From: Moraxella cuniculi DSM 21768
Lineage (GTDB): Bacteria; Pseudomonadota; Gammaproteobacteria; Pseudomonadales; Moraxellaceae
Assembly: GCF_900156515.1 (NCBI RefSeq)
Contig: NZ_FTNU01000002.1
Location: 186,001-250,000 of the forward strand
Direction: 5' to 3'
Length of the DNA: 64,000 bases
Positions 27,947 to 37,225 of this stretch are shown one piece after another. Each line of letters opens with the position of its first letter. Position 1 is the stretch's first letter. A program made the translations under genes and the position numbers. The notes beneath the pieces were generated by a model that was not told where the DNA came from, made no database searches, and saw only the letters and a program-made list of their open reading frames with translations.

Positions 27947-30301
27947 ATGACACAATCTGCCCAAGATACCGATTTTCAGATTGATAATCAGTCTATTTAT
28001 CAAAAACTTGCCATACAGCACAATATTAAGGTGCAACAAGTCGCTTCATTTGCCGGTTTGTTTGATGAAGGTGCTAGTGTGCCATTTATTGCACGCTATC
28101 GCAAAGATCAGACAGGTGGGCTTGATGATGAAATGCTACGCCAGCTTGAAAAATCCCTGACCGCCGAGCGAGACCTTGCTGCTCGCCGCCAAAAAATATT
28201 GGGGCTATTGACCGCCCAAAATGCCTTGACCGATGAGCTTGCCGAGCGAGTTGCGGCAACCACAAGCAAGATTGAGCTGGAAGAAATTTATCAGCCCTAT
28301 CGTCCTCGCCGCCGCTCAGTGGCTGCCAAGGCAAAATTGGCAGGGCTTGAGCCAATCGCTCATAATATCTTGGCGGGTGTTGCTCCGCTAGAGGCGTTGG
28401 CTGGTTTTAATCCACCGCAGACATTGACCGATGAGTCTGGCGAGACTTTTGAGGCGGATTTTGAGGACATTGCCAAACAGTTGGCAGGCGTGCAAGCGAT
28501 TATTTTGGACGAATGGGCAACTAGGCTGGATTTGTTAGATGAGGTACGCATAGCTTTTAATAAAACTGCCAATATCCGTTCGGCATTGGTTGGTGAAGAA
28601 AAGCGTGAAGCAGGCGAGAAATTTAAAGATTATTTTGAGCATAGCGAGCCATTTGCCAAGCTGTCCAACCATCGCCTGTTGGCAATGTTGCGTGGTCGCC
28701 AGCAAAATGTGCTGGTGTTGTCGGTGGAGGGAGAGGATACGCCATTTGTCGAAAAAATCATCAGCTATTTTGATATTAACCAAGCATCGCCAAGTGGCGA
28801 GTTTCTTGCCGATACCGCCCAAAAACTATGGTCGGTCAAATGGCGACCGCAGATTGAGCATCGTCTATTGACCGAACGCCGATTGACAGCCGAGAGTGAT
28901 GCCATTGCTGTTTTTGCCGAGAATTTGAAGCATTTGCTGATGATGGCACCTGCAGGTCGCAAGGTGATTTTGGGTGTTGATCCCGGCATTCGCCATGGTG
29001 TAAAAATGGCAGTGATTGATGGCACAGGCGAGGTGTTGGCTACCGATACGGTGTATCCGTTTAACCCGCACAATCAGCTTGCCAAAGCCAAAAGCAGCAT
29101 CGCAAATCTCATCACGACCCATCAGGTGCAATTGGTGGCGATTGGTAATGGTACCGCCAGCCGCGAAACCGAAGAATTGGTAAAATCGGTAATCCGTGAG
29201 TCAGCATTGTCTGCAACTGCATTGGTTGTCTCTGAAGCAGGTGCATCGGTGTATTCAGCCAGCGAGATTGCCTCTGCTGAGCTGCCTGATTTGGATGTTT
29301 CGGTGCGTGGTGCGGTGTCGATTGCACGGCGATTGCAAGATCCTTTGTCTGAGTTGGTAAAAGTTGAGCCAAAAGCCATTGGCGTTGGGCAGTATCAGCA
29401 TGATGTCAATCAGACCGAGCTTGAGAGTAGCTTGGATAAAGTTACCGAGGATTGTGTGAATGCGGTTGGCGTTGATGTTAATACCGCAAGTCCTGCAATC
29501 TTGGCACATATTTCTGGGCTGAACAAAAATGTCGCCCAGCAAATTGTCGATTATCGCCGTGCCAATGGTGCTTTTGGTAATCGCGAGCAGCTAAAAAATG
29601 TCCCAAGATTGGGCGTGAAAACCTTTGAGCAGGCGGCAGGATTTTTGCGTATCAAAGATGGCGATGAGCCACTTGATGCCACAGGCGTTCACCCCGAAAG
29701 TTACGGCTTGGTGTATGAGATTTTGGCAAAGCATGGCAAATCGCTTGATGAGGTGCTGGGCAACGAATCACTTGCCAAGTCGCTCGGTGATGGTGATGCG
29801 TTCAGCCAGCTGACGGGCGTTCTAAGTGAGCTTGCCAAACCTGCACACGACCCTCGTGGAGAGTTTCGTACCGCATCATTTCGTGATGATGTTAATGACA
29901 TCAAAGATCTAAAAATTGATATGGTGCTAGAGGGCGTAGTAACCAATGTTACCGCTTTTGGTTGCTTTGTTGATGTTGGTGTGCATCAAGATGGGCTGGT
30001 GCATATTTCTGAGCTTTCTGATGATTATGTGCAAAATCCTGCCGATGTTGTCAAGCCACAAGACATTGTCAAGGTGCGAGTCATCTCGGTTGATGAAGCA
30101 AGAGGCCGCATTGGCTTTAGCATGAAGCTACAAAAATCTGACAAAAAACAGGCAGACAAGACAAATAAACGCAGGGAGCAACTTGCTGACAAACCTGCCA
30201 AGCAGACTGCACGCAACTCGGTTAAGACTGGCAAAAAAGTGGAAAAAACGCTGGGCAGCTTTGGGGCGTTATTGCAGCAAGCAGGTCTGGGTAAGTCATG
30301 A
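27947..30301 (+). CDS. tex: Tex-family RNA-binding transcription accessory protein
   Basis: A 784-residue protein with the Tex order of domains: helical N-terminus (VPFIARYRKDQTGGLDDEMLRQLE), a YqgF/RNase H-like domain (ILGVDPGIRHGVKMAVID), helix-hairpin-helix units (VNTASPAILAHISGLNKNVAQQIVDYR), and a C-terminal S1 domain (GVVTNVTAFGCFVDVGVHQDGLVHISEL). The tail is Lys-rich. It binds nucleic acids and affects transcription; the exact role varies by species. It is monocistronic, with its own promoter and terminator. Confidence 0.95.
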   Translation: MTQSAQDTDFQIDNQSIYQKLAIQHNIKVQQVASFAGLFDEGASVPFIARYRKDQTGGLDDEMLRQLEKSLTAERDLAARRQKILGLLTAQNALTDELAERVAATTSKIELEEIYQPYRPRRRSVAAKAKLAGLEPIAHNILAGVAPLEALAGFNPPQTLTDESGETFEADFEDIAKQLAGVQAIILDEWATRLDLLDEVRIAFNKTANIRSALVGEEKREAGEKFKDYFEHSEPFAKLSNHRLLAMLRGRQQNVLVLSVEGEDTPFVEKIISYFDINQASPSGEFLADTAQKLWSVKWRPQIEHRLLTERRLTAESDAIAVFAENLKHLLMMAPAGRKVILGVDPGIRHGVKMAVIDGTGEVLATDTVYPFNPHNQLAKAKSSIANLITTHQVQLVAIGNGTASRETEELVKSVIRESALSATALVVSEAGASVYSASEIASAELPDLDVSVRGAVSIARRLQDPLSELVKVEPKAIGVGQYQHDVNQTELESSLDKVTEDCVNAVGVDVNTASPAILAHISGLNKNVAQQIVDYRRANGAFGNREQLKNVPRLGVKTFEQAAGFLRIKDGDEPLDATGVHPESYGLVYEILAKHGKSLDEVLGNESLAKSLGDGDAFSQLTGVLSELAKPAHDPRGEFRTASFRDDVNDIKDLKIDMVLEGVVTNVTAFGCFVDVGVHQDGLVHISELSDDYVQNPADVVKPQDIVKVRVISVDEARGRIGFSMKLQKSDKKQADKTNKRREQLADKPAKQTARNSVKTGKKVEKTLGSFGALLQQAGLGKS

Positions 30302-30310
30302 TCCATACCA

Positions 30311-30339
30311 AAAACCTGCCGATGCTGGCAGGTTTTTTA
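30311..30339 (+). terminator. tex terminator
   Basis: AAAACCTGCC-GATGCT-GGCAGGTTTT plus a T-run, ten bases after the tex stop. Confidence 0.88.
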
Positions 30340-30441
30340 TAACTGCATCAGTTAAGGCATTGTCCATTAATTCTACAAGATTAGGCAAATCGCCATTAGA
30401 TTGGAGCATGGTTGATGCAATAAGTTTGAATAATTGACAAA

Positions 30442-30471
30442 TAAAAATCCCCAAGAAAACTCTCGGGGATT
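30442..30471 (-). terminator. gltA terminator
   Basis: AATCCCC / GGGGATT stem followed on the minus strand by TTTTTAT, 22 bases after the gltA stop. Confidence 0.8.
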
Positions 30472-30492
30472 GTACGCCTACCAAGCGATCGC

Positions 30493-31776
30493 TTATTTGC
30501 GTTCATTAAGTGGTACAAATTTGCGGTGTGTTTCACCTGTGTAGCGTTGGCGTGGACGACCGATTTTGAATGCTTCAGAGTGCATTTCTGTCCAGTGGCT
30601 GATCCAACCTACTGTACGAGCTAGGGCAAAAATTACCGTAAACATTGAGGTAGGAATGCCGATGGCTTTTAGGATAATGCCTGAATAAAAATCAACATTT
30701 GGGTATAGCTTGCGTTCAACGAAGTATGGATCGTTCAGAGCGATTTGCTCAAGTTTCATGGCAAGCTCAAGTTTTGGATCGTTGATACCCAACGCACCCA
30801 ATACCTCATCGCAGGTTTCTTTCATCACTTTGGCACGAGGGTCAAAGTTGCGATAAACACGATGACCAAAGCCCATCAGTTTGACTTCTTTGCGTTTGAC
30901 TTTTTCCATGAACTCTTCAACTTTGTCCACAGAGCCAATCTCATCTAGCATCTCTAGAACAGCCTCGTTGGCACCACCGTGTGATGGTCCCCATAGGGCA
31001 ACGATACCAGCAGCGATACAGGCATAAGGGTTAGCACCTGTTGAGCCAGCCAAGCGTACAGTTGAGGTTGAGGCATTTTGCTCATGGTCAGCGTGCAGGG
31101 TGAAGATTTTGTCCATTGCTTTTACCAGCACAGGATCGACCTTATAATCAGGCTCGCCTGGTGTGGCAAACATCATGTACAAGAAATTCTCAGCATAGCT
31201 GAAATCTTTGCGTGGATACATGAACGGTTCGCCGATTGAGTACTTATAGCTCATTGCTGCAAGTGTTGGTACTTTGGCAATCAGATCCACTGCTGTGTTA
31301 TCACGATGCTTAGGATCTGAGATGTCAAGATGATTGTGATAAAATGCAGACAATGCACCAACCACGCCTACCATGATTGCCATTGGGTGAGCATCGCGGC
31401 GGAAACCTTCGAAGAATTTACGCAGTTGGTCGTGTACTGCCATGTGGTTTGATACACGCTCATAAAATGCTTGTTTTTGCTCAGCATTTGGCAAATCACC
31501 ATACAGCAGTGCATAGCATACTTCTAGATATTCAGCATTTGAGGCAAGCTCATCAATGGCATAGCCACGATGCAACAATTCGCCTTTTTCGCCATCAATG
31601 TAGGTGATTTTTGACTCAACTGGAGCAGTTGCCATAAAGCCAGGATCGTATGTCCATAGACCTGCTTTGGCGATGGCACTGACATCTAGTACAGGGCGAC
31701 CCAGTGTACTCTCCAGTACAGGCATTTCGTATTCTGTGCCGTCCACGACTAATTTTACATCTTTTATATCTGACAT
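30493..31776 (-). CDS. gltA: Citrate synthase, type I hexameric
   Basis: Condenses acetyl-CoA and oxaloacetate at the TCA cycle entry. The 427-residue protein has the family motifs [50 protein letters not shown] (with active-site His), MGFGHRVY (His) and the C-terminal [17 protein letters not shown]...RPRQRYTG. The N-terminal domain of type I enzymes (about 50 residues, allosteric NADH region) is present. The ATG at 31776 is preceded by GAGGTG. It is divergent from the sdh side of the cluster. Confidence 0.97.
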   Translation of the reverse strand: MSDIKDVKLVVDGTEYEMPVLESTLGRPVLDVSAIAKAGLWTYDPGFMATAPVESKITYIDGEKGELLHRGYAIDELASNAEYLEVCYALLYGDLPNAEQKQAFYERVSNHMAVHDQLRKFFEGFRRDAHPMAIMVGVVGALSAFYHNHLDISDPKHRDNTAVDLIAKVPTLAAMSYKYSIGEPFMYPRKDFSYAENFLYMMFATPGEPDYKVDPVLVKAMDKIFTLHADHEQNASTSTVRLAGSTGANPYACIAAGIVALWGPSHGGANEAVLEMLDEIGSVDKVEEFMEKVKRKEVKLMGFGHRVYRNFDPRAKVMKETCDEVLGALGINDPKLELAMKLEQIALNDPYFVERKLYPNVDFYSGIILKAIGIPTSMFTVIFALARTVGWISHWTEMHSEAFKIGRPRQRYTGETHRKFVPLNERK

Positions 31777-32100
31777 AATCACCTCGTTCTTAAAATGATA
31801 GGATAAGATAGAACTTCCGTTCTTTTGGCAAATTCTTTGCCAGCCTTTTTGTCTTGTAACTTCGCTAAGTTCCTAATAGTTGTCTGTTACAGTGATGATA
31901 ATAGCAAATATTTGGTGTTTTGCAAATATTTTTTTAGCAAATGACGGTTTTATCGCAAGCAATTCAATGAAATATTTAGTTACAAATTGAGCCATAGAAC
32001 GCTTGACATGATGATTTTTTATACATAATATAAAATTGCACTTAGCTTTATTATTATGTAAATTTTATAGTGCATGTCATTTTCAATACAAGGAGTTTTT
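31777..32100. other. gltA upstream intergenic region
   Basis: AT-rich and without genes. It must hold the gltA promoter on the minus strand, which I could not place with confidence. On the plus strand TTGACA (32003-32008), 17 bases, TAATAT (32026-32031) is a good promoter for the small gene at 32101. Confidence 0.45.
32003..32031 (+). promoter_or_regulatory. Promoter of the small-gene cluster
   Basis: TTGACA, 17 bases, TAATAT, about 70 bases before the AAGGAG-ATG at 32101. Confidence 0.55.
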
Positions 32101-32272
32101 ATGAAAAATGCTGGATTTCGCAGGTTATTATTAAGAAAAATATGACAAGCGGGGTAGTGGACGCACAAGAATAAAATTGCAGGGTGTGGACAGTATCATC
32201 GCAGAGGTCAAGAGTGCCAAATACCACCAGATGGTGCTGATTGTGGGCAATATTAATTTACCACATCTGTAA
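32101..32272 (+). pseudogene. Frameshifted small gene of unknown function
   Basis: A strong AAGGAG site precedes ATG 32101, but that frame stops after 14 codons (MKNAGFRRLLLRKI). From 32135 another frame is open for 45 codons: EKYDKRGSGRTRIKLQGV, then DSIIAEVKSAKYHQMVLIVGNINLPHL, to the TAA at 32272. A one-base shift at the AGAAAAATA run would join them into a protein of nearly 60 residues. I do not recognise the family. Decay of a small basic protein is the simplest reading; coincidence is possible. Confidence 0.4.
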
Positions 32273-32330
32273 GCACACCTGCATAATTTTAAAAATGCTA
32301 AAACTTTGAAGTTGTGGTAGGCGTGCTTAC
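32269..32330 (+). repeat. Inverted repeat upstream of the first small membrane protein
   Basis: GTAAGCACACCT (32269-32280) and AGGCGTGCTTAC (32319-32330) are inverted with one mismatch. A shorter CAAGCAC / GTGCTTTG version precedes the second paralogue (32670-32717). Confidence 0.5.
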
Positions 32331-32378
32331 CCATCATTGTTCAAGCTAAGATGATAGCTCAATCAAGGAGAGAGATTT

Positions 32379-32627
32379 ATGACAACCGCTACCACCGCCC
32401 CAAAAAAGAAAATCCCTTGGTCTAAAATCGCCTTGGGTGTGATTTTGGTCGTGCTGATAGGTTTGCAGGTATTTCAGTTCAAAATTAGTGCAATGTTACT
32501 TGAGAAAATACAAATATCACAATTGCAACACGAAAAATTGGAAATAAAGCAAAAGATAGCAGACGATCGGCTTGAAGTAATGATATTGGGGGATCGTTTG
32601 GAAAATCAGTTACAAAAAGATCAGTAA
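32379..32627 (+). CDS. Small single-pass membrane protein with coiled coil, paralogue A
   Basis: An 82-residue protein: 15-residue Thr/Lys-rich N-terminus (MTTATTAPKKKIPWSKIALG), one membrane segment (about 17-36, VILVVLIGLQVFQF), then a charged heptad-like helix to the end (LLEKIQISQLQHEKLEIKQKIADDRLEVM). Positive-inside rule puts the N-terminus in the cytoplasm. It has AAGGAGAGAG upstream. It is clearly homologous to the next gene over the first 33 residues, so this is a tandem duplication. I recognise no family. Confidence 0.65.
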   Translation: MTTATTAPKKKIPWSKIALGVILVVLIGLQVFQFKISAMLLEKIQISQLQHEKLEIKQKIADDRLEVMILGDRLENQLQKDQ

Positions 32628-32757
32628 AATATCAACCTAAACTGCATTAAGCAAATAAGTATATCTGTGCAAGCACCTGTAAGTCATCAAAAACCAGCTT
32701 GACATGGGCGTGCTTTGGCGTATTACAAAATTATTGGTTCAATCAAGGAGAGAATTT

Positions 32758-33021
32758 ATGACAACCGCTACTACCGTCCCAAAAAAGAAAATCTCTTGGT
32801 CTAAAATTGCACTGGGCATTGTTTTGGCTGTCATGCTGGTATTTCAGGTTTTTCAGTTTATGGTGAGTAAGGTTTTGTTTGATGATATTAAATTATTGGA
32901 ATGGAAACATAAGGTAGGAGATAAAGAGCTTGCAATAGAAAATCAGCACACGCGTTCAAGGGTTCTGGAAAATGAGGAAAAGATTCACCACCTAGAAGCA
33001 CAAGTAAAAAAAGTGCAGTAG
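32758..33021 (+). CDS. Small single-pass membrane protein with coiled coil, paralogue B
   Basis: An 87-residue paralogue of the preceding gene: MTTATTVPKKKISWSKIALG, a membrane segment (IVLAVMLVFQVFQFMV), then a helical tail with heptad character (LENEEKIHHLEAQVKKVQ). The start at 32758 follows AAGGAGAGA, the same leader as paralogue A. The N-terminal third is nearly identical in the two proteins while the coiled coils have diverged strongly, which suggests different partners or relaxed selection. Function unknown. Confidence 0.65.
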   Translation: MTTATTVPKKKISWSKIALGIVLAVMLVFQVFQFMVSKVLFDDIKLLEWKHKVGDKELAIENQHTRSRVLENEEKIHHLEAQVKKVQ

Positions 33022-33033
33022 CATAAAATACAA

Positions 33034-33066
33034 AGCCACACCGAGAGCATCAGGTGTGGTTTTTTG
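33034..33066 (+). terminator. Terminator after the small membrane protein pair
   Basis: CCACACC / GGTGTGG hairpin followed by TTTTTTG. Confidence 0.8.
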
Positions 33067-33210
33067 TTGATTATAAAGAGCTACAGAACATATGACCGAT
33101 GTGCCATCAAGTTGTTATTGGGTTAATGAGAAGCATTTTGGTTAATGCTGATAAGATTGAGAAAAGTTACAAAAAATAAGGGGTTTTTGGCAATTTTTGG
33201 CTGCAAAGAA

Positions 33211-33239
33211 TTGTAATTCACCGCAAAGCGATTTATAAT
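33211..33239 (+). promoter_or_regulatory. Promoter in the sdh leader region
   Basis: TTGTAA, 17 bases, TATAAT, with predicted start near 33246 and the Fur box about 20 bases downstream. Confidence 0.55.
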
Positions 33240-33265
33240 CTAACAGTTTACCCATTCATTTTTAT

Positions 33266-33280
33266 AAATGATAATCATTT
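33266..33280. promoter_or_regulatory. Fur box
   Basis: AAATGAT-A-ATCATTT is a perfect 7-1-7 inverted repeat. It matches the 19-bp Fur consensus GATAATGATAATCATTATC over 13 contiguous central bases. It lies just downstream of a good promoter and 330-340 bases upstream of sdhC. Confidence 0.7.
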
Positions 33281-33381
33281 GTGTTGTCAATAGGCAAAGA
33301 TAACAAAAAGCATGAGTGGTTGTGCATTTTTGTGGCCTATGTGTTTGATGATTGATAAGTATTTATAAAAATAAATGTCAG

Positions 33382-33487
33382 TGGTAAAAAAGTATGCCAG
33401 CATAAGCCTACCTTTGTGATGGGCGATGGCTTGGTTGCTCATAGGCGGTTTTGGGCAAAACAAAACCAATGCATATACTTTTTACCA
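33382..33487. repeat. 106-bp imperfect hairpin element
   Basis: Ends TGGTAAAAAAGTATGC and GCATATACTTTTTACCA are inverted with one gap. Inside are nested pairs GCCTA / TAGGC (33406, 33442) and GGTTTTG / CAAAACC (33447, 33461). It has no coding capacity. It may be a small mobile element (MITE) or the structured part of an RNA; no target-site duplication is evident. Confidence 0.5.
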
Positions 33488-33608
33488 TTACTAATAAATA
33501 GAAATAATGCAATGATTTGATGTTTTTGGATATCAATCATAAAAGCCAGCTCTCCTTGCCGTGCTGATGACGGCATAAATTAGATCTAATCAAATAAGGA
33601 TGCCCGCT

Positions 33609-33989
33609 GTGAAAAGCAACCGACCGATTAACTTACCATTAAGCCAAGTGATTGCGGTAAACTCCAAATCACCGATTGCTATGGCCTCTATTTTGCATCG
33701 CGTCTCTGGAATCGTGCTATTTTTGCTTGTGCCTGTGATGTTGTGCTTGCTTCAGACTTCGCTGTCATCAGCCGAAGGGTTTGAGAATGTTTTTAATAAC
33801 ATTGCTGTGCGTTTTGTTGCATGGATCTTTGTGGCAGCGACAGCGTATCATTTTGTGATGGGGATTAAGCATTTGCTTGCCGACCTTGGCATGAATGAAG
33901 AGTTTAATTCTGGCCGTACTGCCGCAATCGTCAGTTTTGTGATTGCAGCGGTATTAATTGTCGCATCATTTGTATGGGTAATGTTCTGA
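33609..33989 (+). CDS. sdhC: Succinate dehydrogenase cytochrome b556 subunit
   Basis: A 126-residue membrane anchor of complex II with three membrane segments. RPINLPLSQV and SPIAMASILHRVSGIVLFLLVPVML (with the SxxHRxSG quinone/heme motif) are characteristic; the heme-ligand region is YHFVMGIKHLLADLG. The GTG at 33609 is preferred because AAGGA ends eight bases before it; the ATG at 33600 overlaps that site. First gene of sdhCDAB; its stop overlaps the sdhD start (TGATG). Confidence 0.93.
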   Translation: MKSNRPINLPLSQVIAVNSKSPIAMASILHRVSGIVLFLLVPVMLCLLQTSLSSAEGFENVFNNIAVRFVAWIFVAATAYHFVMGIKHLLADLGMNEEFNSGRTAAIVSFVIAAVLIVASFVWVMF

Positions 33990-34342
33990 TGAGAAATAAT
34001 TCTGGTATTAAAAGTGCGACTGGCTTGACAGGGTCAGGTTCACGCGATTGGATTTTGCAGCGTATCAGTGCCGTTGTTTTGGCGATTTATAGCGTTGTTG
34101 TGGTTGGGTTTTTCCTATGCACTGAGGTGAACTTTGAGGCATGGCAGGGCTTTATGCTGAGCTTGCCGATGAAGTTGTTTAGCTTGGTGGCGATTTTGTC
34201 ATTGGTATTTCACGCATGGGTGGGTATGTGGACGGTATTGACCGACTATGTCAAATCCTCAGGATTGCGTTTGGTGATCCAATCTTTGGTAATTATCGCT
34301 GTTTTGGTATATCTGTTTTGGGGCGTGATGATTTTTTGGTAA
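33989..34342 (+). CDS. sdhD: Succinate dehydrogenase membrane anchor subunit
   Basis: A 117-residue protein with three membrane segments. SRDWILQRISAVVLAIYSVVVVGF is the N-terminal SdhD signature, and HAWVGMWTVLTDYVK holds the heme-ligand histidine and quinone-site tyrosine. The start is overlapped by the sdhC stop, indicating coupling. Confidence 0.93.
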   Translation: MRNNSGIKSATGLTGSGSRDWILQRISAVVLAIYSVVVVGFFLCTEVNFEAWQGFMLSLPMKLFSLVAILSLVFHAWVGMWTVLTDYVKSSGLRLVIQSLVIIAVLVYLFWGVMIFW

Positions 34343-34391
34343 TGCCAAAATCATAACGCTTTGACAGCAATGAGAATAATTAGGAATAGAC

Positions 34392-36239
34392 ATGGCAACA
34401 AACCAAGATAAAATTAATAATATCCCAACGCTTAACTTTGATGCAGTGATTGTTGGCGGTGGCGGTTCAGGTATGCGTGCATCGCTACAATTGGTCAATG
34501 GCGGCATGAAAGTGGCGGTCATTACCAAAGTTTTCCCAACCCGTTCGCACACTGTAGCAGCCCAAGGCGGTATCGGTGCCTCGCTTGGTAATATGAGCGA
34601 GGACAATTGGCATTTTCATTTTTATGACACAGTCAAAGGCTCTGACTGGCTGGGCGACCAAGATGCCATCGAATATATGTGCCGTGAAGCACCAAAGGTG
34701 GTCTATGAGCTTGAGCATATGGGTATGCCTTTTGACCGTAATGCTGATGGCACGATTTATCAACGCCCATTTGGCGGTCATAGCTCGAACTATGGCGAAA
34801 AGCCAGTGCCGCGTGCTTGTGCTGCAGCCGACCGTACAGGTCATGCTCTGCTGCATACGCTGTACCAAAAAAACCTTGAAAAAGGCACACAGTTTTTTGT
34901 TGAGTGGATTGCCCTTGATTTGATCAAAGATGACGAAGGCAACATCAATGGGGTGATTGCACTTGAGCAAGAAACAGGCAATATTTCGGTATTTCAGGCA
35001 CATACCACAGTGCTGGCAACGGGTGGTGCAGGTCGTATCTTTAAGGCATCAACCAACGCCTATATTAACACAGGTGATGGCTTGGGTATGGCGGTGCGTG
35101 CAGGCATTCCGCTGCAGGATATGGAGTTTTGGCAATTCCACCCAACAGGCGTAGCAGGTGCAGGTGTACTATTGACCGAAGGTTGTCGCGGTGAAGGGGC
35201 GATTTTGCGTAACAAGCATGGCGAGGCCTTTATGGAGCGTTATGCACCAACCCTAAAAGACTTGGCACCACGCGATTTCGTTTCTCGTTCAATGGACCAA
35301 GAAATCAAAGAAGGTCGTGGATGTGGTCCAAATGGCGACTATATCGTGATGGACATGACGCATTTGGGTCATGATTCAATCATGAAACGCCTGCCATCGG
35401 TATTTGAAATCAGCCGTAATTTTGGTAATGTGGACATCACCAAAGAACCAGTACCTGTTGTGCCTACCATTCACTACATGATGGGCGGCATTCCGACCAA
35501 TATTCACGGTCAGGTAACTGTACCAAATCTTGAAGGTCCACAAGATGAGCAAGGTCTATACACCGAAGGTCGCATCATCAAAGGGCTATATGCCATCGGC
35601 GAGTGTGCTTGTGTGTCAGTACACGGAGCGAATCGCTTGGGCACGAACTCTTTGCTTGACTTGGTAGTGTTTGGTCGTGCAGCAGGTCAGCATATCATTG
35701 ACAGCTTCAATCAGTCTGATCGCAGCTACAAGCCGCTAAGCCCACGAGTTTTGGACTTTACCTTGTCGCGTCTAAACAAGCTACAAGACTCAACTGACGG
35801 CTACAACGCTCAAGAGATTGGTGATGAAATTCGCCAAATCATGCAAGACCATGCAGGTGTTTTCCGCACCCAAGAATTGATGGACAAGGGCGTTGAGCGT
35901 ATTTTGGCATTAGAGCCAAAAATCAACCAAATCCATTTGGCGGACAAGTCGCAAGTGTTTAACACAGCTCGTATCGAGGCATTGGAAGTGGCGAATCTGT
36001 ATGAGGTTGCCAAGGCGACCATGATTTCGGCATCGCTACGCCACGAATGCCGTGGGGCACATATGGTTGTTGATTATGAGCACCCAGCCGACTATGAACC
36101 AGCTCCACTTGGGCGTAACGACAAAGACTGGATGAAGCACACCTTGTGGTACTCACAAGGCAATAAAGTTGTTTATAAGCCAGTTCGCAGAACACCATTG
36201 ACGGTTGATTATTGCGAGCCAAAAGTCCGTACTTTCTAA
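34392..36239 (+). CDS. sdhA: Succinate dehydrogenase flavoprotein subunit
   Basis: A 615-residue FAD subunit that oxidises succinate to fumarate. It has the dinucleotide fold FDAVIVGGGGSGMRASLQL, the His of covalent FAD attachment in TRSHTVAAQGG, the substrate-site segment HPTGVAGAGVLLTEGCRGEGA and the catalytic Arg region near RGCGPNGDYIVMDMTHLG. MGGIPTNIHGQV and GECACVSVHGANRLGTNSLLDLVVFGRAAG complete the family pattern. Full length. Confidence 0.98.
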   Translation: MATNQDKINNIPTLNFDAVIVGGGGSGMRASLQLVNGGMKVAVITKVFPTRSHTVAAQGGIGASLGNMSEDNWHFHFYDTVKGSDWLGDQDAIEYMCREAPKVVYELEHMGMPFDRNADGTIYQRPFGGHSSNYGEKPVPRACAAADRTGHALLHTLYQKNLEKGTQFFVEWIALDLIKDDEGNINGVIALEQETGNISVFQAHTTVLATGGAGRIFKASTNAYINTGDGLGMAVRAGIPLQDMEFWQFHPTGVAGAGVLLTEGCRGEGAILRNKHGEAFMERYAPTLKDLAPRDFVSRSMDQEIKEGRGCGPNGDYIVMDMTHLGHDSIMKRLPSVFEISRNFGNVDITKEPVPVVPTIHYMMGGIPTNIHGQVTVPNLEGPQDEQGLYTEGRIIKGLYAIGECACVSVHGANRLGTNSLLDLVVFGRAAGQHIIDSFNQSDRSYKPLSPRVLDFTLSRLNKLQDSTDGYNAQEIGDEIRQIMQDHAGVFRTQELMDKGVERILALEPKINQIHLADKSQVFNTARIEALEVANLYEVAKATMISASLRHECRGAHMVVDYEHPADYEPAPLGRNDKDWMKHTLWYSQGNKVVYKPVRRTPLTVDYCEPKVRTF

Positions 36240-36254
36240 GCATTTGCCAAATAT

Positions 36255-36275
36255 GAAGGGCTGTCTACGCCCTTC
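36255..36275 (+). promoter_or_regulatory. Intercistronic hairpin sdhA-sdhB
   Basis: GAAGGGC-TGTCTAC-GCCCTTC, a perfect 7-bp stem without a U-tract, in the 54-base gap. More likely an RNA stability or processing element than a terminator. Confidence 0.5.
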
Positions 36276-36293
36276 CAACTTCGGAGAAAAATA

Positions 36294-37004
36294 ATGAGTC
36301 GAGGCACCCGTATCATCGAGATTTATCGTTACGACCCAGACAAAGACAAAGCACCATATATGCAATCATACACCGTTGAGCTTTTGGATTCGGATCGTAT
36401 GTTGCTTGATGTATTATTGCGTCTTAAGCGTGAAGATGAGACCTTAACTTTCCGCCGTTCTTGCCGTGAGGGGATTTGTGGCTCTGATGGCATGAACATT
36501 AACGGTAAAAATGGCTTGGCGTGTTTGATTAATATGAACACACTACCAAACAAAATCACCGTTCGCCCATTGCCAGGGCTGCCTGTGATTAAAGATTTGG
36601 TGGTGGACATGAACCAGTTCTATGAGCAATACGAAAAGGTTCACCCTTATCTAATCAATAACCAGCCAGCACCGCCAAAAGAACGCCTGCAATCACCAGA
36701 AGATCGTGAGAAATTGAACGGTCTGTATGAGTGTATCTTGTGTGCGTGTTGCTCAACTTCTTGCCCATCATTTTGGTGGAATCCTGACAAATTCTTGGGC
36801 CCATCAGCACTGCTAAATGGCTACCGTTTCATCATTGATAGCCGTGATGGCGACACTCAGGCACGCCTAGCACGCCTAGATGACCCATTTAGCTTGTTCC
36901 GTTGTCGTGGCATCATGAACTGTGTGTCAGTGTGTCCAAAGGGTCTAAACCCAACACGAGCCATTGGTCATATCAGAAATATGTTGCTTGACCAAGCAGG
37001 TTAA
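36294..37004 (+). CDS. sdhB: Succinate dehydrogenase iron-sulfur subunit
   Basis: A 236-residue subunit carrying three Fe-S centres: the [2Fe-2S] ligands in [21 protein letters not shown], the [4Fe-4S] group in [12 protein letters not shown] and the [3Fe-4S] group in [17 protein letters not shown]. It connects SdhA to the membrane anchors. It is followed at once by a strong terminator, so the sdh transcript is separate from the genes beyond it. Confidence 0.97.
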   Translation: MSRGTRIIEIYRYDPDKDKAPYMQSYTVELLDSDRMLLDVLLRLKREDETLTFRRSCREGICGSDGMNINGKNGLACLINMNTLPNKITVRPLPGLPVIKDLVVDMNQFYEQYEKVHPYLINNQPAPPKERLQSPEDREKLNGLYECILCACCSTSCPSFWWNPDKFLGPSALLNGYRFIIDSRDGDTQARLARLDDPFSLFRCRGIMNCVSVCPKGLNPTRAIGHIRNMLLDQAG

Positions 37005-37018
37005 TACCAAAAGTAAGC

Positions 37019-37049
37019 AAAAACCGCACAAACTAAGTGCGGTTTTTTT
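37019..37049 (+). terminator. sdhCDAB terminator
   Basis: AAACCGCAC / GTGCGGTTT hairpin with a seven-T run. Confidence 0.9.
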
Positions 37050-37225
37050 GACCGCCCCATTTTTATTTATCAGATAAGAGGTATAATAGCAAGTAAATAC
37101 ACTCAGAAGGCAGCAAAGGTTTTGTCGCATGACTGGGTTGTGTCGGCGTATAATTATCAATTAAAATTGTTTTTTATTTATTATTAATCAATAAAGGATT
37201 TTTACAATAAAACGGAGGCGTGATT

